From Pseudomonadales bacterium (GTDB taxonomy: Bacteria; Pseudomonadota; Gammaproteobacteria; Pseudomonadales; Pseudohongiellaceae): a DNA stretch of 5,875 nucleotides. Positions 1 through 5,513 of the stretch are shown here, one piece after another; the stretch's first letter is position 1, and every line of letters starts with the position of its first letter. The notes beneath the pieces are model-generated. The model saw only the letters and a program-made list of their open reading frames with translations. It was not told where the DNA came from and ran no database searches. Made by a program: the position numbers and the translations under genes. The stretch is taken from contig JAITMI010000050.1 in NCBI GenBank assembly GCA_031277435.1, positions 1 through 5,875 on the forward strand, written 5' to 3'.

Positions 1-606
1 CAAAATCTGGCGCTCGGGGCAGGCGTGTTCAGCGGCCCTGGCGGCATTTATCGGGTGGAGCAAAGGCGCGGTGGCTTGCGGATTGAGGCGCCGTTTCTGC
101 CGTCCTGGCTGCGCGTGAATCTCTTGCCGCGCGCGGAGGGTTATTACGGCGTGGAATTGCGCCTGTGGGGCTTGAATCTGGGCTGGCTGTCGCGCTTGGA
201 GCCAATCGCACAAGGGCTGGAAGGCAGGCCGCAAATTTTGGATGGCCGGCGCCTATGGCACTGGCGCTTGCAGGGCGCGGCGGTGGTGACTTTGACTGAG
301 CTCGTGCCAGCGCAAGAGAACGCGGCGCTTGATGCCTGGCGGGAACGCTTGGGCATTTATGAAGCGGAACTGACTGGCGCCGCGTATCGCTTGGCTTTCG
401 ACGCGAATAGCGCCAATCTCAGCTTTGGCCGCGAACGCGGCGGCAGAGGGCGGCGCGGCGCGGCGGAGCCTTATTGCGTGGTGGATGATTCACAACTGCT
501 CAGTTGCAATCTGGGCTTGCTGGAAACCGGCGTCCGCTCAGGCTTGCGCGCCTTGGCGGATGGGCGGCTCTTGGATGCTTATGGGGTGTACTATCGCCGG
601 CGTTAA
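1..606 (+). CDS. Unrecognised protein, C-terminal part (5' end cut by window)
   Basis: The reading frame is open from the first base to the TAA at 604-606, giving 201 visible residues. There is a GTG at 25, but the frame continues upstream of it without a stop, so the true start is probably outside the window. I do not recognise the family. The visible part is rich in Leu, Arg, Gly, Trp and Tyr, with alternating polar and hydrophobic stretches that suggest beta strands. A short basic Gly/Arg-rich linker lies near visible residues 146-153. Two cysteines nine residues apart follow (about 159 and 169, in CVVDDSQLLSC). No transmembrane helix or catalytic motif is evident in this portion. It converges on the DsbA-family gene with 6 bp between stop codons, leaving no room for a conventional terminator. 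Coding status is supported by frame length and by the GC-rich third positions shared with its neighbours. Function is unknown. Confidence 0.7.
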   Translation, partial: QNLALGAGVFSGPGGIYRVEQRRGGLRIEAPFLPSWLRVNLLPRAEGYYGVELRLWGLNLGWLSRLEPIAQGLEGRPQILDGRRLWHWRLQGAAVVTLTELVPAQENAALDAWRERLGIYEAELTGAAYRLAFDANSANLSFGRERGGRGRRGAAEPYCVVDDSQLLSCNLGLLETGVRSGLRALADGRLLDAYGVYYRRR

Positions 607-612
607 GCGGCT

Positions 613-1242
613 TCAGTGGGGCTGGCTTTGCTTTTCTTGAACGAACTGAATGAAATCACGCAACTGCTGCACCTGCATGTAGCCGCTCGACCCATAGCCG
701 CCATAAACAAAAGTGGGGACGCCGCTGATGCCAAAACTGCGCGCCCGTTGCCAGGCGGCGTCCACCTGGGCGCTGAAGCTGCGCGTTTGCAGCACTTGTT
801 GCGCGGCGGCGGCATCGAGGCCGGCTTGTTCCACCAGCGGCAACAACACCTCGATTTTGGCGATATTGCGGTCGTGCACGAAATAGGCTTGATACAAGAG
901 CGCATCGAGCGGACGGCCTTCGGCTTGCGTGTCGGCCCACAGTGCCAGCTCCTGCGCGAGGCGGCTGTTGTAGGTGTAGCGCCGCTCGCCGTAGGGTAAT
1001 TCCAGCTTGTCCATTTCCGCGTTCAAGCGCTGATGAATGGCGCTGAAGTCGCGGCCAGCCAATAGTTCCGAGAGCAATAATCCTTCCGGCGGCGTGGAGG
1101 GATGCAGCGGAAACGGCGTGCGCGTTATCTTGATTGGCATCTCGCTGGCGAGCTGGCTCAGCGCGGCGTTGCCGAGGTAACACCAGGGGCAGACGAAGTC
1201 GGTAAAGAGTTCGAGTTCGGGCACGGCGGCGGCTTGGTTCAT
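613..1242 (-). CDS. DsbA/FrnE-family thiol-disulfide oxidoreductase
   Basis: A 209-residue protein with a thioredoxin-fold DSBA domain over nearly its whole length. The redox-active CPWC motif is at residues 18-21 (DFVCPWCYLGN), right after the first beta strand. The helical insertion occupies roughly 60-150. The cis-proline loop is GISGVPTFV at about 171-179. There is no signal peptide or membrane segment, so it should be cytosolic, as in the FrnE-like branch and unlike periplasmic DsbA. Length and motif spacing fit that branch, whose members are dithiol oxidoreductases or isomerases of mostly undefined substrate. The chosen start is ATG at 1242, preceded by GGAAG with a 4-base gap. The frame also offers a TTG at 1272 that would add ten polar residues, which is less likely. 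It lies 39 bp downstream of the asparaginase-family gene on the same strand and is probably the last gene of that transcript. The related 2-hydroxychromene-2-carboxylate isomerases lack the CxxC pair, so this is not one of those. Confidence 0.88.
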   Translation of the reverse strand: MNQAAAVPELELFTDFVCPWCYLGNAALSQLASEMPIKITRTPFPLHPSTPPEGLLLSELLAGRDFSAIHQRLNAEMDKLELPYGERRYTYNSRLAQELALWADTQAEGRPLDALLYQAYFVHDRNIAKIEVLLPLVEQAGLDAAAAQQVLQTRSFSAQVDAAWQRARSFGISGVPTFVYGGYGSSGYMQVQQLRDFIQFVQEKQSQPH

Positions 1243-1281
1243 GGCGCTTCCATTTTTGTGATGTGCATTCAAATTTTAGAG

Positions 1282-1767
1282 CTAGATGGCTTCAAAACGC
1301 CCCAGCTCGCGGTTCTTGCGTACTTTGTCCCAGCGAAAGACTTCGCCATTCATGGCGATGTAGACGCCCGCTGGCAATACCTGCGCCAGGCTCATGGCGC
1401 TGCCCAGGTTGAACAGGGCGTCTGATTGGTCAAAAACGTAGGGAACCATCGCGCCGGTGAGCACGACGGTTTTGCCAAGCCCTTCCCTGACCAGCGCTTC
1501 GGCGGTATCGGTCATGGTGTCGGTGCCGTGGATGAGCACGATGCGCTGCTGTGACACCCAGTGGCAGGCGCGCGCGATGACTTCGCGGTCGGCATCGTCC
1601 AGATCCAGACTGTCCTTGAGCATCAACGTGGTGATGGGAAAGGCAAACTGGCAGCGCGCTTGCGCCAGCAATTGCGGCAGATGCGTATCGTTGAAACACA
1701 GTTGACCGCTTACGGCATCGTATTCCTTGTCGAAAGTGCCGCCGGTAACGAGGATGTGGAGACTCAT
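1282..1767 (-). CDS. Short single-domain asparaginase-family protein
   Basis: A 161-residue protein matching only the N-terminal domain of type I/II L-asparaginases, which are usually about 330 residues. The first catalytic block is TGGTFDK at 8-14, with the nucleophile position at Thr11. The second is HGTDTMTDTAEAL at 80-92, with the Thr82-Asp83 pair. A lysine precedes the VVLTGAMVP strand (Lys99). The usual C-terminal domain is missing: the frame stops at TAG 1284-1282 after the KNRELGRFEAI end, and the next gene begins 39 bp later, so no detached second half follows. Compact proteins of this type are, to my knowledge, found as complete genes in other proteobacteria, so this need not be a pseudogene. 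Hydrolysis of asparagine or another amide is inferred, not established. The start ATG at 1767 has AGGA about 6 bases upstream. An in-frame ATG at 1800 lacks a ribosome site and would add eleven unconserved-looking residues. No signal peptide is visible, so it should be cytosolic. Confidence 0.87.
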   Translation of the reverse strand: MSLHILVTGGTFDKEYDAVSGQLCFNDTHLPQLLAQARCQFAFPITTLMLKDSLDLDDADREVIARACHWVSQQRIVLIHGTDTMTDTAEALVREGLGKTVVLTGAMVPYVFDQSDALFNLGSAMSLAQVLPAGVYIAMNGEVFRWDKVRKNRELGRFEAI

Positions 1768-1803
1768 GGGGGTTCCTGGTAAAGCGTCAGAGCTGAGCAT
1801 AAA

Positions 1804-1820
1804 CGCGCGCCGTGGCGCGG
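1804..1820 (-). terminator. Possible hairpin just after the MFS stop codon
   Basis: A perfect 6-bp inverted repeat, CGCGCC at 1806-1811 and GGCGCG at 1814-1819, separated by 2 bases. As RNA it more realistically forms 5 GC pairs with a 4-base loop. On the minus strand it begins within two bases of the MFS stop codon and is followed by CGTTTATG, which has only three consecutive U residues. It may be a weak or partial terminator, or a stabilising 3' hairpin reducing expression of the downstream genes. In so GC-rich a sequence it could also be chance. Confidence 0.3.
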
Positions 1821-1821
1821 T

Positions 1822-3246
1822 CTAGCGCGTTTTGGAGTCGTCGTCCTGGCGCTTGTCGGTCACCGTGAGCCAGTCCAGCACCACGCCGGAAATCGAGTTG
1901 TAGCGCGCCACGCGGAAGATGAGTTGCAGTAATTGGGGCCGGGTGCGGATGCGCGGTTCCTCGGCGCGCGGCACGAACCACAAGAGCACGGCGGCGCGCA
2001 GTACGCCGCTGGCGATGAACACTAAAAACAGCGCCGAACCCGGCGGCCAGGGCAACATGGCGCTGATTTCGTCCGCGTTGGCGGCGAGATAACCGCCACT
2101 GATGCCGCCAATGAAAATCGCGATGGCGGCGCAAATGGATTGGATCGCGGCATAGGCGGCGAACTTGGTGTGATGCGGGCGGATGTCGTACAGGTCATTG
2201 GCGGTGGTGAGGTTGAAGCCGCTCCAGGCCAAGCCAGAGACCACCTGCACCAGCAAGAGATAAAACTGATTGGGCGAAAACAGCCACAGCACCGGCAAGA
2301 ACGGAATCGCGACGCTGCTCACCAGCATGACGAAACGGGTGCCGTGGCGGTCGCTGACCTTGCCCCAATACCGCAGCATCAAAAATTGCGTGGCGATGGA
2401 AGCCACCAGATTCAAGGTGTATTCGAAATAGGTAAAGTCTAATTCGTTGAGCATGTACACGGCGAAGAACGGCGCTGATACCGCCACCGCGCCTTGCATT
2501 CCCGCGAAATAGAACGTGTAGTTGCGAAAGGTGCGATCGCTCAGCGCTTGCGGAAATACGCGCAGCGTGTTGAAGAATTGATTGGAGGAAGTGGCTTGCG
2601 GCTCTGGGTCCGGGTCGTGCATGCGCCACAAAAAATAACAGGACAAGGCGCGGCCAAGCGCGGCGACCAGAAACAGCAGACAAAAACCCATCCAGGCGAG
2701 ACCCTCTCTGGCGGCGATGCTCATGAAACCGCCGCCGGCGATGAACACCGCCAGCGAGGCGCCCATGGTGAGGCGGCTGCGCCCGGCGAAAAAACGGCCA
2801 CGCTGCCGCTGCGGCACCATGCTGCCCATCCAGGCGCGCCACTGCGGCTGGATCATGTGCGAGCTGCATTGATAGAGAATCACCAGCAGGATCAATATCT
2901 GCGCCAGATTGGGGCGGCGCCAGGCGGCGAGCAGGGCGAAGCCGAACATCAGCAGGGTTTGCAGCATGGCGGTAAAGAGCACCAGGCGCCGCCGCGTCAG
3001 ATACGTGCCGAGCCAGACCGACACCAATTGCATCAAGGAACCCAAGAGCGGCGGAAACGCAGTCAAAAACCCCATCTGCAAACTGCTGGCGCGCAGGTGC
3101 AGGGCAAAGGCGTTGGTGAAGTTGTCGCAGGTGGCGGTCATCGCCGACGAGGCCACCGCTTCCTTTTGCGAAGCGGCCAGCGATTGCAACAAACGCTTGT
3201 GTTGCCGCCGCGATGGTGAAACCTCGGTGGCTTGGAGAGTGGACAT
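1822..3246 (-). CDS. Major facilitator superfamily (MFS) transporter
   Basis: A 474-residue inner-membrane transporter. By eye there are about twelve hydrophobic segments, near residues 30-48, 56-80, 88-107, 114-130, 160-178, 184-206, 242-266, 272-291, 305-324, 327-348, 361-386 and 401-424. Polar tails lie at both ends and a charged central loop at about 207-240. GKVSDRHGTR at 295-304 is an MFS motif A-like loop between segments 8 and 9. A basic block VPQRQRGRFFAGR at 144-156 marks the loop before segment 5, a pattern I associate with poorly characterised MFS proteins. The substrate cannot be read from sequence. The start is not certain. ATG at 3246 gives a plausible polar N terminus but has no clear Shine-Dalgarno. 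ATG at 3270 would add eight residues, with AGG too close to it. The frame runs further upstream, but the promoter at 3314-3342 makes those starts unlikely. It is the first gene of a probable three-gene minus-strand transcript. Confidence 0.9.
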   Translation of the reverse strand: MSTLQATEVSPSRRQHKRLLQSLAASQKEAVASSAMTATCDNFTNAFALHLRASSLQMGFLTAFPPLLGSLMQLVSVWLGTYLTRRRLVLFTAMLQTLLMFGFALLAAWRRPNLAQILILLVILYQCSSHMIQPQWRAWMGSMVPQRQRGRFFAGRSRLTMGASLAVFIAGGGFMSIAAREGLAWMGFCLLFLVAALGRALSCYFLWRMHDPDPEPQATSSNQFFNTLRVFPQALSDRTFRNYTFYFAGMQGAVAVSAPFFAVYMLNELDFTYFEYTLNLVASIATQFLMLRYWGKVSDRHGTRFVMLVSSVAIPFLPVLWLFSPNQFYLLLVQVVSGLAWSGFNLTTANDLYDIRPHHTKFAAYAAIQSICAAIAIFIGGISGGYLAANADEISAMLPWPPGSALFLVFIASGVLRAAVLLWFVPRAEEPRIRTRPQLLQLIFRVARYNSISGVVLDWLTVTDKRQDDDSKTR

Positions 3247-3313
3247 AATGACGATAAAGCCGGGCGGCATCCTGCGCCGGTTGCAGCGCGCCCGGAGTCT
3301 TGGGCGCTGGCGC

Positions 3314-3342
3314 ATTATCGGGTATCCACCAGATAGCGCCAA
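3314..3342 (-). promoter_or_regulatory. Sigma-70-like promoter for the MFS-led operon
   Basis: Read on the minus strand there is a -35 box TTGGCG (3342-3337), a 17-base spacer, and a -10 box GATAAT (3319-3314). Box quality and optimal spacing make this the best promoter candidate in the window. Initiation would fall near 3307, giving a leader of about 60 bases to the ATG at 3246, or about 37 to the alternative ATG at 3270. This argues against translation starts upstream of 3307. Confidence 0.6.
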
Positions 3343-3403
3343 GTGAGAGAGTGGGAGAGAGTAAGAGCGTGAGATGTATTCACCCAAGAGCCGCAACACA
3401 GTC

Positions 3404-3413
3404 TTGGTATACT
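3404..3413 (+). promoter_or_regulatory. Extended -10 promoter candidate for qorA
   Basis: TATACT at 3408-3413 is preceded by TGG at 3405-3407, matching the extended -10 (TGn) arrangement. The -35 region at the right distance (about 3385-3390, CAAGAG) is poor, consistent with an extended -10 promoter or one that needs an activator. Initiation would be near 3420, giving a short leader of about 23 bases that contains the qorA ribosome site GGAGA at 3431-3435. Confidence 0.45.
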
Positions 3414-3442
3414 GCGCGGCCTCAGCAACCGGAGATCAAACC

Positions 3443-4429
3443 ATGAGCCAAGCCCCGCATCGCGCCATCCTCATCAGCCATAACGGCGGCCCCGAGGTCT
3501 TGCAAATGACGGAGCAGGATTCGCGCAAGCCGCGCGCCGATGAAGTGCGGGTGAGGGTTTTGGCGAGCGGGGTCAATTTCGTCGATATCTATCAGCGCAC
3601 CGGGCTGTACCAGGCGCCGCTGCCTTATGTACCGGGCGGTGAGATGTGCGGCGTGGTCGAGGCGCTGGGCAAGAATGTCAGCGAATTCAGCGTGGGCGAA
3701 CTGGTGGCGAGCGCGACCGCCGGGTCGGGCTGTTACGCCGAGGTGGTGAACGTCGCCGCCGACCGTTTGGTAAAAGTGCCGCGCGGGCTTGAGCCGCGCA
3801 CGGTGGCCGGCATGATGTTGAAGGGGCTGACGGCGCATTATTTGTTGCGGCAGGTTTACCGGGTGGGCGCAGAGGACACGATTTTGATTCATGCCGCGGC
3901 TGGTGGTGTGGGGCAAATCATGGTGCAGTGGGCGAAGGCGCTGGGCGCCACCGTGATCGGTACTGTGGGCTCAGCGGGCAAGGCCAAGCTGGCGCGCGCT
4001 TTGGGCTGCGATCTGGTGATCGATTATTCACGCCAGGATTTCGTGAAAGCGGTCAAAAAATTCACCCAGGGCGAGGGCGTGCCGGTGGTGTATGACTCGG
4101 TGGGCGCCGCGACGTTTCCGGCGTCGCTCGATTGTCTGCAACGTTTTGGATTGTTCGTCAGCTTTGGCAATGCCTCCGGCCCGGTGCCGCCGTTCAGCCC
4201 CGCGCTTTTGGCGCAGAAGGGCTCGCTATTTATGACGCGGCCCACCTTGTTCGACTTCGTGCGCACGCCAGCGCAATTGCGCGCGGCGGCGAGCGAATTG
4301 TTCAAGGTAGTCAAGCAAGGCAAGGTGCGGGTGACGGTAAGCGAGGCGTATCCGCTGGCCGACGCGGCGCGCGCCCAAGCCGACCTCGAAGCGCGCCGCA
4401 CTACCGGCAGCATCGTGCTGGTGCCTTGA
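3443..4429 (+). CDS. qorA: NADPH:quinone oxidoreductase, QorA type
   Basis: A 328-residue cytosolic enzyme of the medium-chain dehydrogenase/reductase superfamily, in the zinc-independent quinone oxidoreductase branch. It is expected to reduce quinones with NADPH. The N-terminal GroES-like domain covers about 8-120, with GGPEVLQ (15-21) and GVNFVDIYQRTGLY (43-56). The Rossmann domain follows, with HAAAGGVG (150-157) as the nucleotide-binding loop, then QWAKALGA (162-169) and IGTVG (172-176). Later blocks VVYDSVG (215-221), SLDCLQRFGLFVSFGNASG (228-246) and QKGSLFMTRP (258-267) closely follow E. coli QorA as I recall it. The structural-zinc cysteine cluster of alcohol dehydrogenases is absent, as expected for this branch. 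Length is normal (E. coli about 327). The start ATG at 3443 has GGAGA seven bases upstream. An in-frame ATG at 3374 lies upstream of the likely promoter and is rejected. It is probably first in a transcript with aguA and aguB. The exact physiological substrate is not certain. Confidence 0.92.
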   Translation: MSQAPHRAILISHNGGPEVLQMTEQDSRKPRADEVRVRVLASGVNFVDIYQRTGLYQAPLPYVPGGEMCGVVEALGKNVSEFSVGELVASATAGSGCYAEVVNVAADRLVKVPRGLEPRTVAGMMLKGLTAHYLLRQVYRVGAEDTILIHAAAGGVGQIMVQWAKALGATVIGTVGSAGKAKLARALGCDLVIDYSRQDFVKAVKKFTQGEGVPVVYDSVGAATFPASLDCLQRFGLFVSFGNASGPVPPFSPALLAQKGSLFMTRPTLFDFVRTPAQLRAAASELFKVVKQGKVRVTVSEAYPLADAARAQADLEARRTTGSIVLVP

Positions 4430-4439
4430 GCGGATGAAC

Positions 4440-4445
4440 AAGGAG
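4440..4445 (+). promoter_or_regulatory. Ribosome binding site that decides the aguA start
   Basis: AAGGAG at 4440-4445 is the strongest Shine-Dalgarno near the start of aguA. It sits six bases before an in-frame GTG at 4452. It lies inside the coding frame if ATG at 4434 is used, and directly abuts the ATG at 4446, which is too close. It therefore favours GTG 4452 as the initiation codon. Coupled initiation at ATG 4434, four bases after the qorA stop, remains possible. Confidence 0.55.
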
Positions 4446-4451
4446 ATGAAT

Positions 4452-5477
4452 GTGCGTGAAGGCATGATCGAAGAATGGGCGGACCTCGAGGCGGTGCTGT
4501 TGGCCTGGCCGCACGAAAGCACGGATTGGCAACCGTGGCTGGCGCCGATTCAAGCCGATTACGTGGCCTTGACCGCGGCCATCGCCACCAGCGCCAGACC
4601 CTTGATCCTGTGTCAGGACGCGACGCATGAGATATTGATTCGTGAGCAGCTTGGGCACGCTTGCCATCATGCGCCGCGTTTCGTGCAGGCACCCTACAAC
4701 GATACCTGGTGCCGCGACTACGGGCCGGTAGCGGTGCGGCGCGCGGGGGAACTGACGCTGCTCGATTTTCAGTTCAAGGGCTGGGGCGACAAATACGATG
4801 CCGGCCTGGATAACGGCATCAACCAGCGGCTGCAAGGGCTGTGGCGCGCGCCGCTACGGAGCGTGGATTACGAACTTGAAGGCGGCAGCATCGAGACGGA
4901 CGGGCAGGGGACTTTGCTCACGACCGCGCATTGCCTGCTCGACAGCAATCGCAATCAGGGCTATGGCAAAGCGGCGGTGGAAGCCTTCGTGCTCGGTCAG
5001 CTTGGCCTTGAACGGATACAGTGGATCACGGCGGGCGCCTTGCTCGGCGATGACACCGACAGCCACATCGACAACCTGGTGCGTTTCTGCGCGCCGGATA
5101 CCATTGCCTATCTCGCCTGTTCGCGCGAGGACGACGTGCATCATCAAGCGCTGGCGGCGATGCGGGAGCAGGTCTTGGCGCTGCGTCAGCCGGATGGCCG
5201 CCCGTATCGCTGCGTGCCAATCGAACTGCCCGAAGCGCGTTACAGCGAGGAAGGCGCGCGGCTGCCGGCGAGTTACGTCAATTTTCTGATCGTCAACGAG
5301 GTGGTGCTGGTGCCAGTTTTCGATTGCGCAGAGGACGCCCAGGCGCTCACCGCGCTGGGAACCTGCTTCCCCGGCAAGCGTCTCTTGCCAGTGCCCGGCG
5401 GCAACCTGATCCGCCAGTTTGGCGGGCCGCACTGCGCCACCATGCAATTGCCGCGCGGCAGTTTGAATAATGCGTGA
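4452..5477 (+). CDS. aguA: Agmatine deiminase (agmatine iminohydrolase)
   Basis: Hydrolyses agmatine to N-carbamoylputrescine and ammonia in the arginine-decarboxylase route to putrescine; cytosolic. The 341 residues from the GTG start form one complete guanidine-modifying (PAD_porph-type) fold, near the usual family length of about 340-370. Landmarks are EEWADLEAVLLAWPH at about 7-21, NDTWCRDYGP (83-92) with the substrate-binding aspartate at 89, ELEGGSIE (141-148), GDDTDSHIDN (199-208) with the catalytic histidine at 205, and GGPHCATMQLP (324-334) with the nucleophilic cysteine at 328. All catalytic positions expected from the family are present. The start is ambiguous: GTG 4452 has a good ribosome site, ATG 4434 would add six residues, and ATG 4464 would remove four. 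Peptidyl-arginine deiminases share this fold, but no secretion signal is present and aguB follows 36 bp downstream, so agmatine is the likely substrate. Confidence 0.92.
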   Translation: MREGMIEEWADLEAVLLAWPHESTDWQPWLAPIQADYVALTAAIATSARPLILCQDATHEILIREQLGHACHHAPRFVQAPYNDTWCRDYGPVAVRRAGELTLLDFQFKGWGDKYDAGLDNGINQRLQGLWRAPLRSVDYELEGGSIETDGQGTLLTTAHCLLDSNRNQGYGKAAVEAFVLGQLGLERIQWITAGALLGDDTDSHIDNLVRFCAPDTIAYLACSREDDVHHQALAAMREQVLALRQPDGRPYRCVPIELPEARYSEEGARLPASYVNFLIVNEVVLVPVFDCAEDAQALTALGTCFPGKRLLPVPGGNLIRQFGGPHCATMQLPRGSLNNA

Positions 5478-5478
5478 A

Positions 5479-5491
5479 GGTAACAATTACC
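5479..5491 (+). promoter_or_regulatory. Small inverted repeat between aguA and aguB
   Basis: GGTAA at 5479-5483 and TTACC at 5487-5491 form a perfect 5-bp inverted repeat around the 3-base centre CAA, in the 36-bp gap between aguA and aguB. It could be a small operator half-site pair or a weak RNA hairpin just before the aguB ribosome site AAGGA (5500-5504). It is short enough to be chance, and no regulator gene is visible in the window. Confidence 0.2.
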
Positions 5492-5513
5492 CTCAATACA
5501 AGGACATTTTGGC

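Noticed and set aside
607..612. Bidirectional terminator between the convergent left-edge gene and DsbA-family gene
   Set aside because: Only 6 bp separate the stops, and I see no GC-rich stem followed by a T run in the adjacent gene ends.
656..1183. Minus-strand frame of 175 codons within the DsbA-family gene
   Set aside because: It is an out-of-frame shadow. The overlapping frame with CPWC and the cis-proline loop is the real gene.
1243..1281. Separate promoter for the DsbA-family gene in the AT-rich 39-bp gap
   Set aside because: A TAAAAT -10-like box exists on the minus strand, but the only TTGA-like -35 candidate is about 11 bases away, too close for a sigma-70 promoter.
1768..1800. 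N-terminal extension of the asparaginase-family protein from ATG 1800
   Set aside because: There is no ribosome site before 1800, while ATG 1767 has AGGA at good spacing and begins directly with the conserved first strand.
2195..2869. Minus-strand frame of 224 codons inside the MFS gene, shifted in frame
   Set aside because: It overlaps the transporter on the same strand in another frame and has a low-complexity Arg/His/Ala composition and no family features.
2494..3219. Long open plus-strand frame (241 codons) opposite the MFS gene
   Set aside because: It is antisense to a clear twelve-helix transporter. Its product is very rich in Gln, His, Arg, Gly and Ala, as expected of GC-rich antisense sequence, with no recognisable domain.
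3247..3399. N-terminal extension of the MFS protein up to 3399
   Set aside because: The extension would lie upstream of the likely transcription start near 3307 and gives a basic, non-membrane sequence with no family features.
4024..4692. Minus-strand frame of 222 codons spanning the qorA-aguA junction
   Set aside because: It is antisense to two well-supported enzymes and carries no motif or ribosome site of note.
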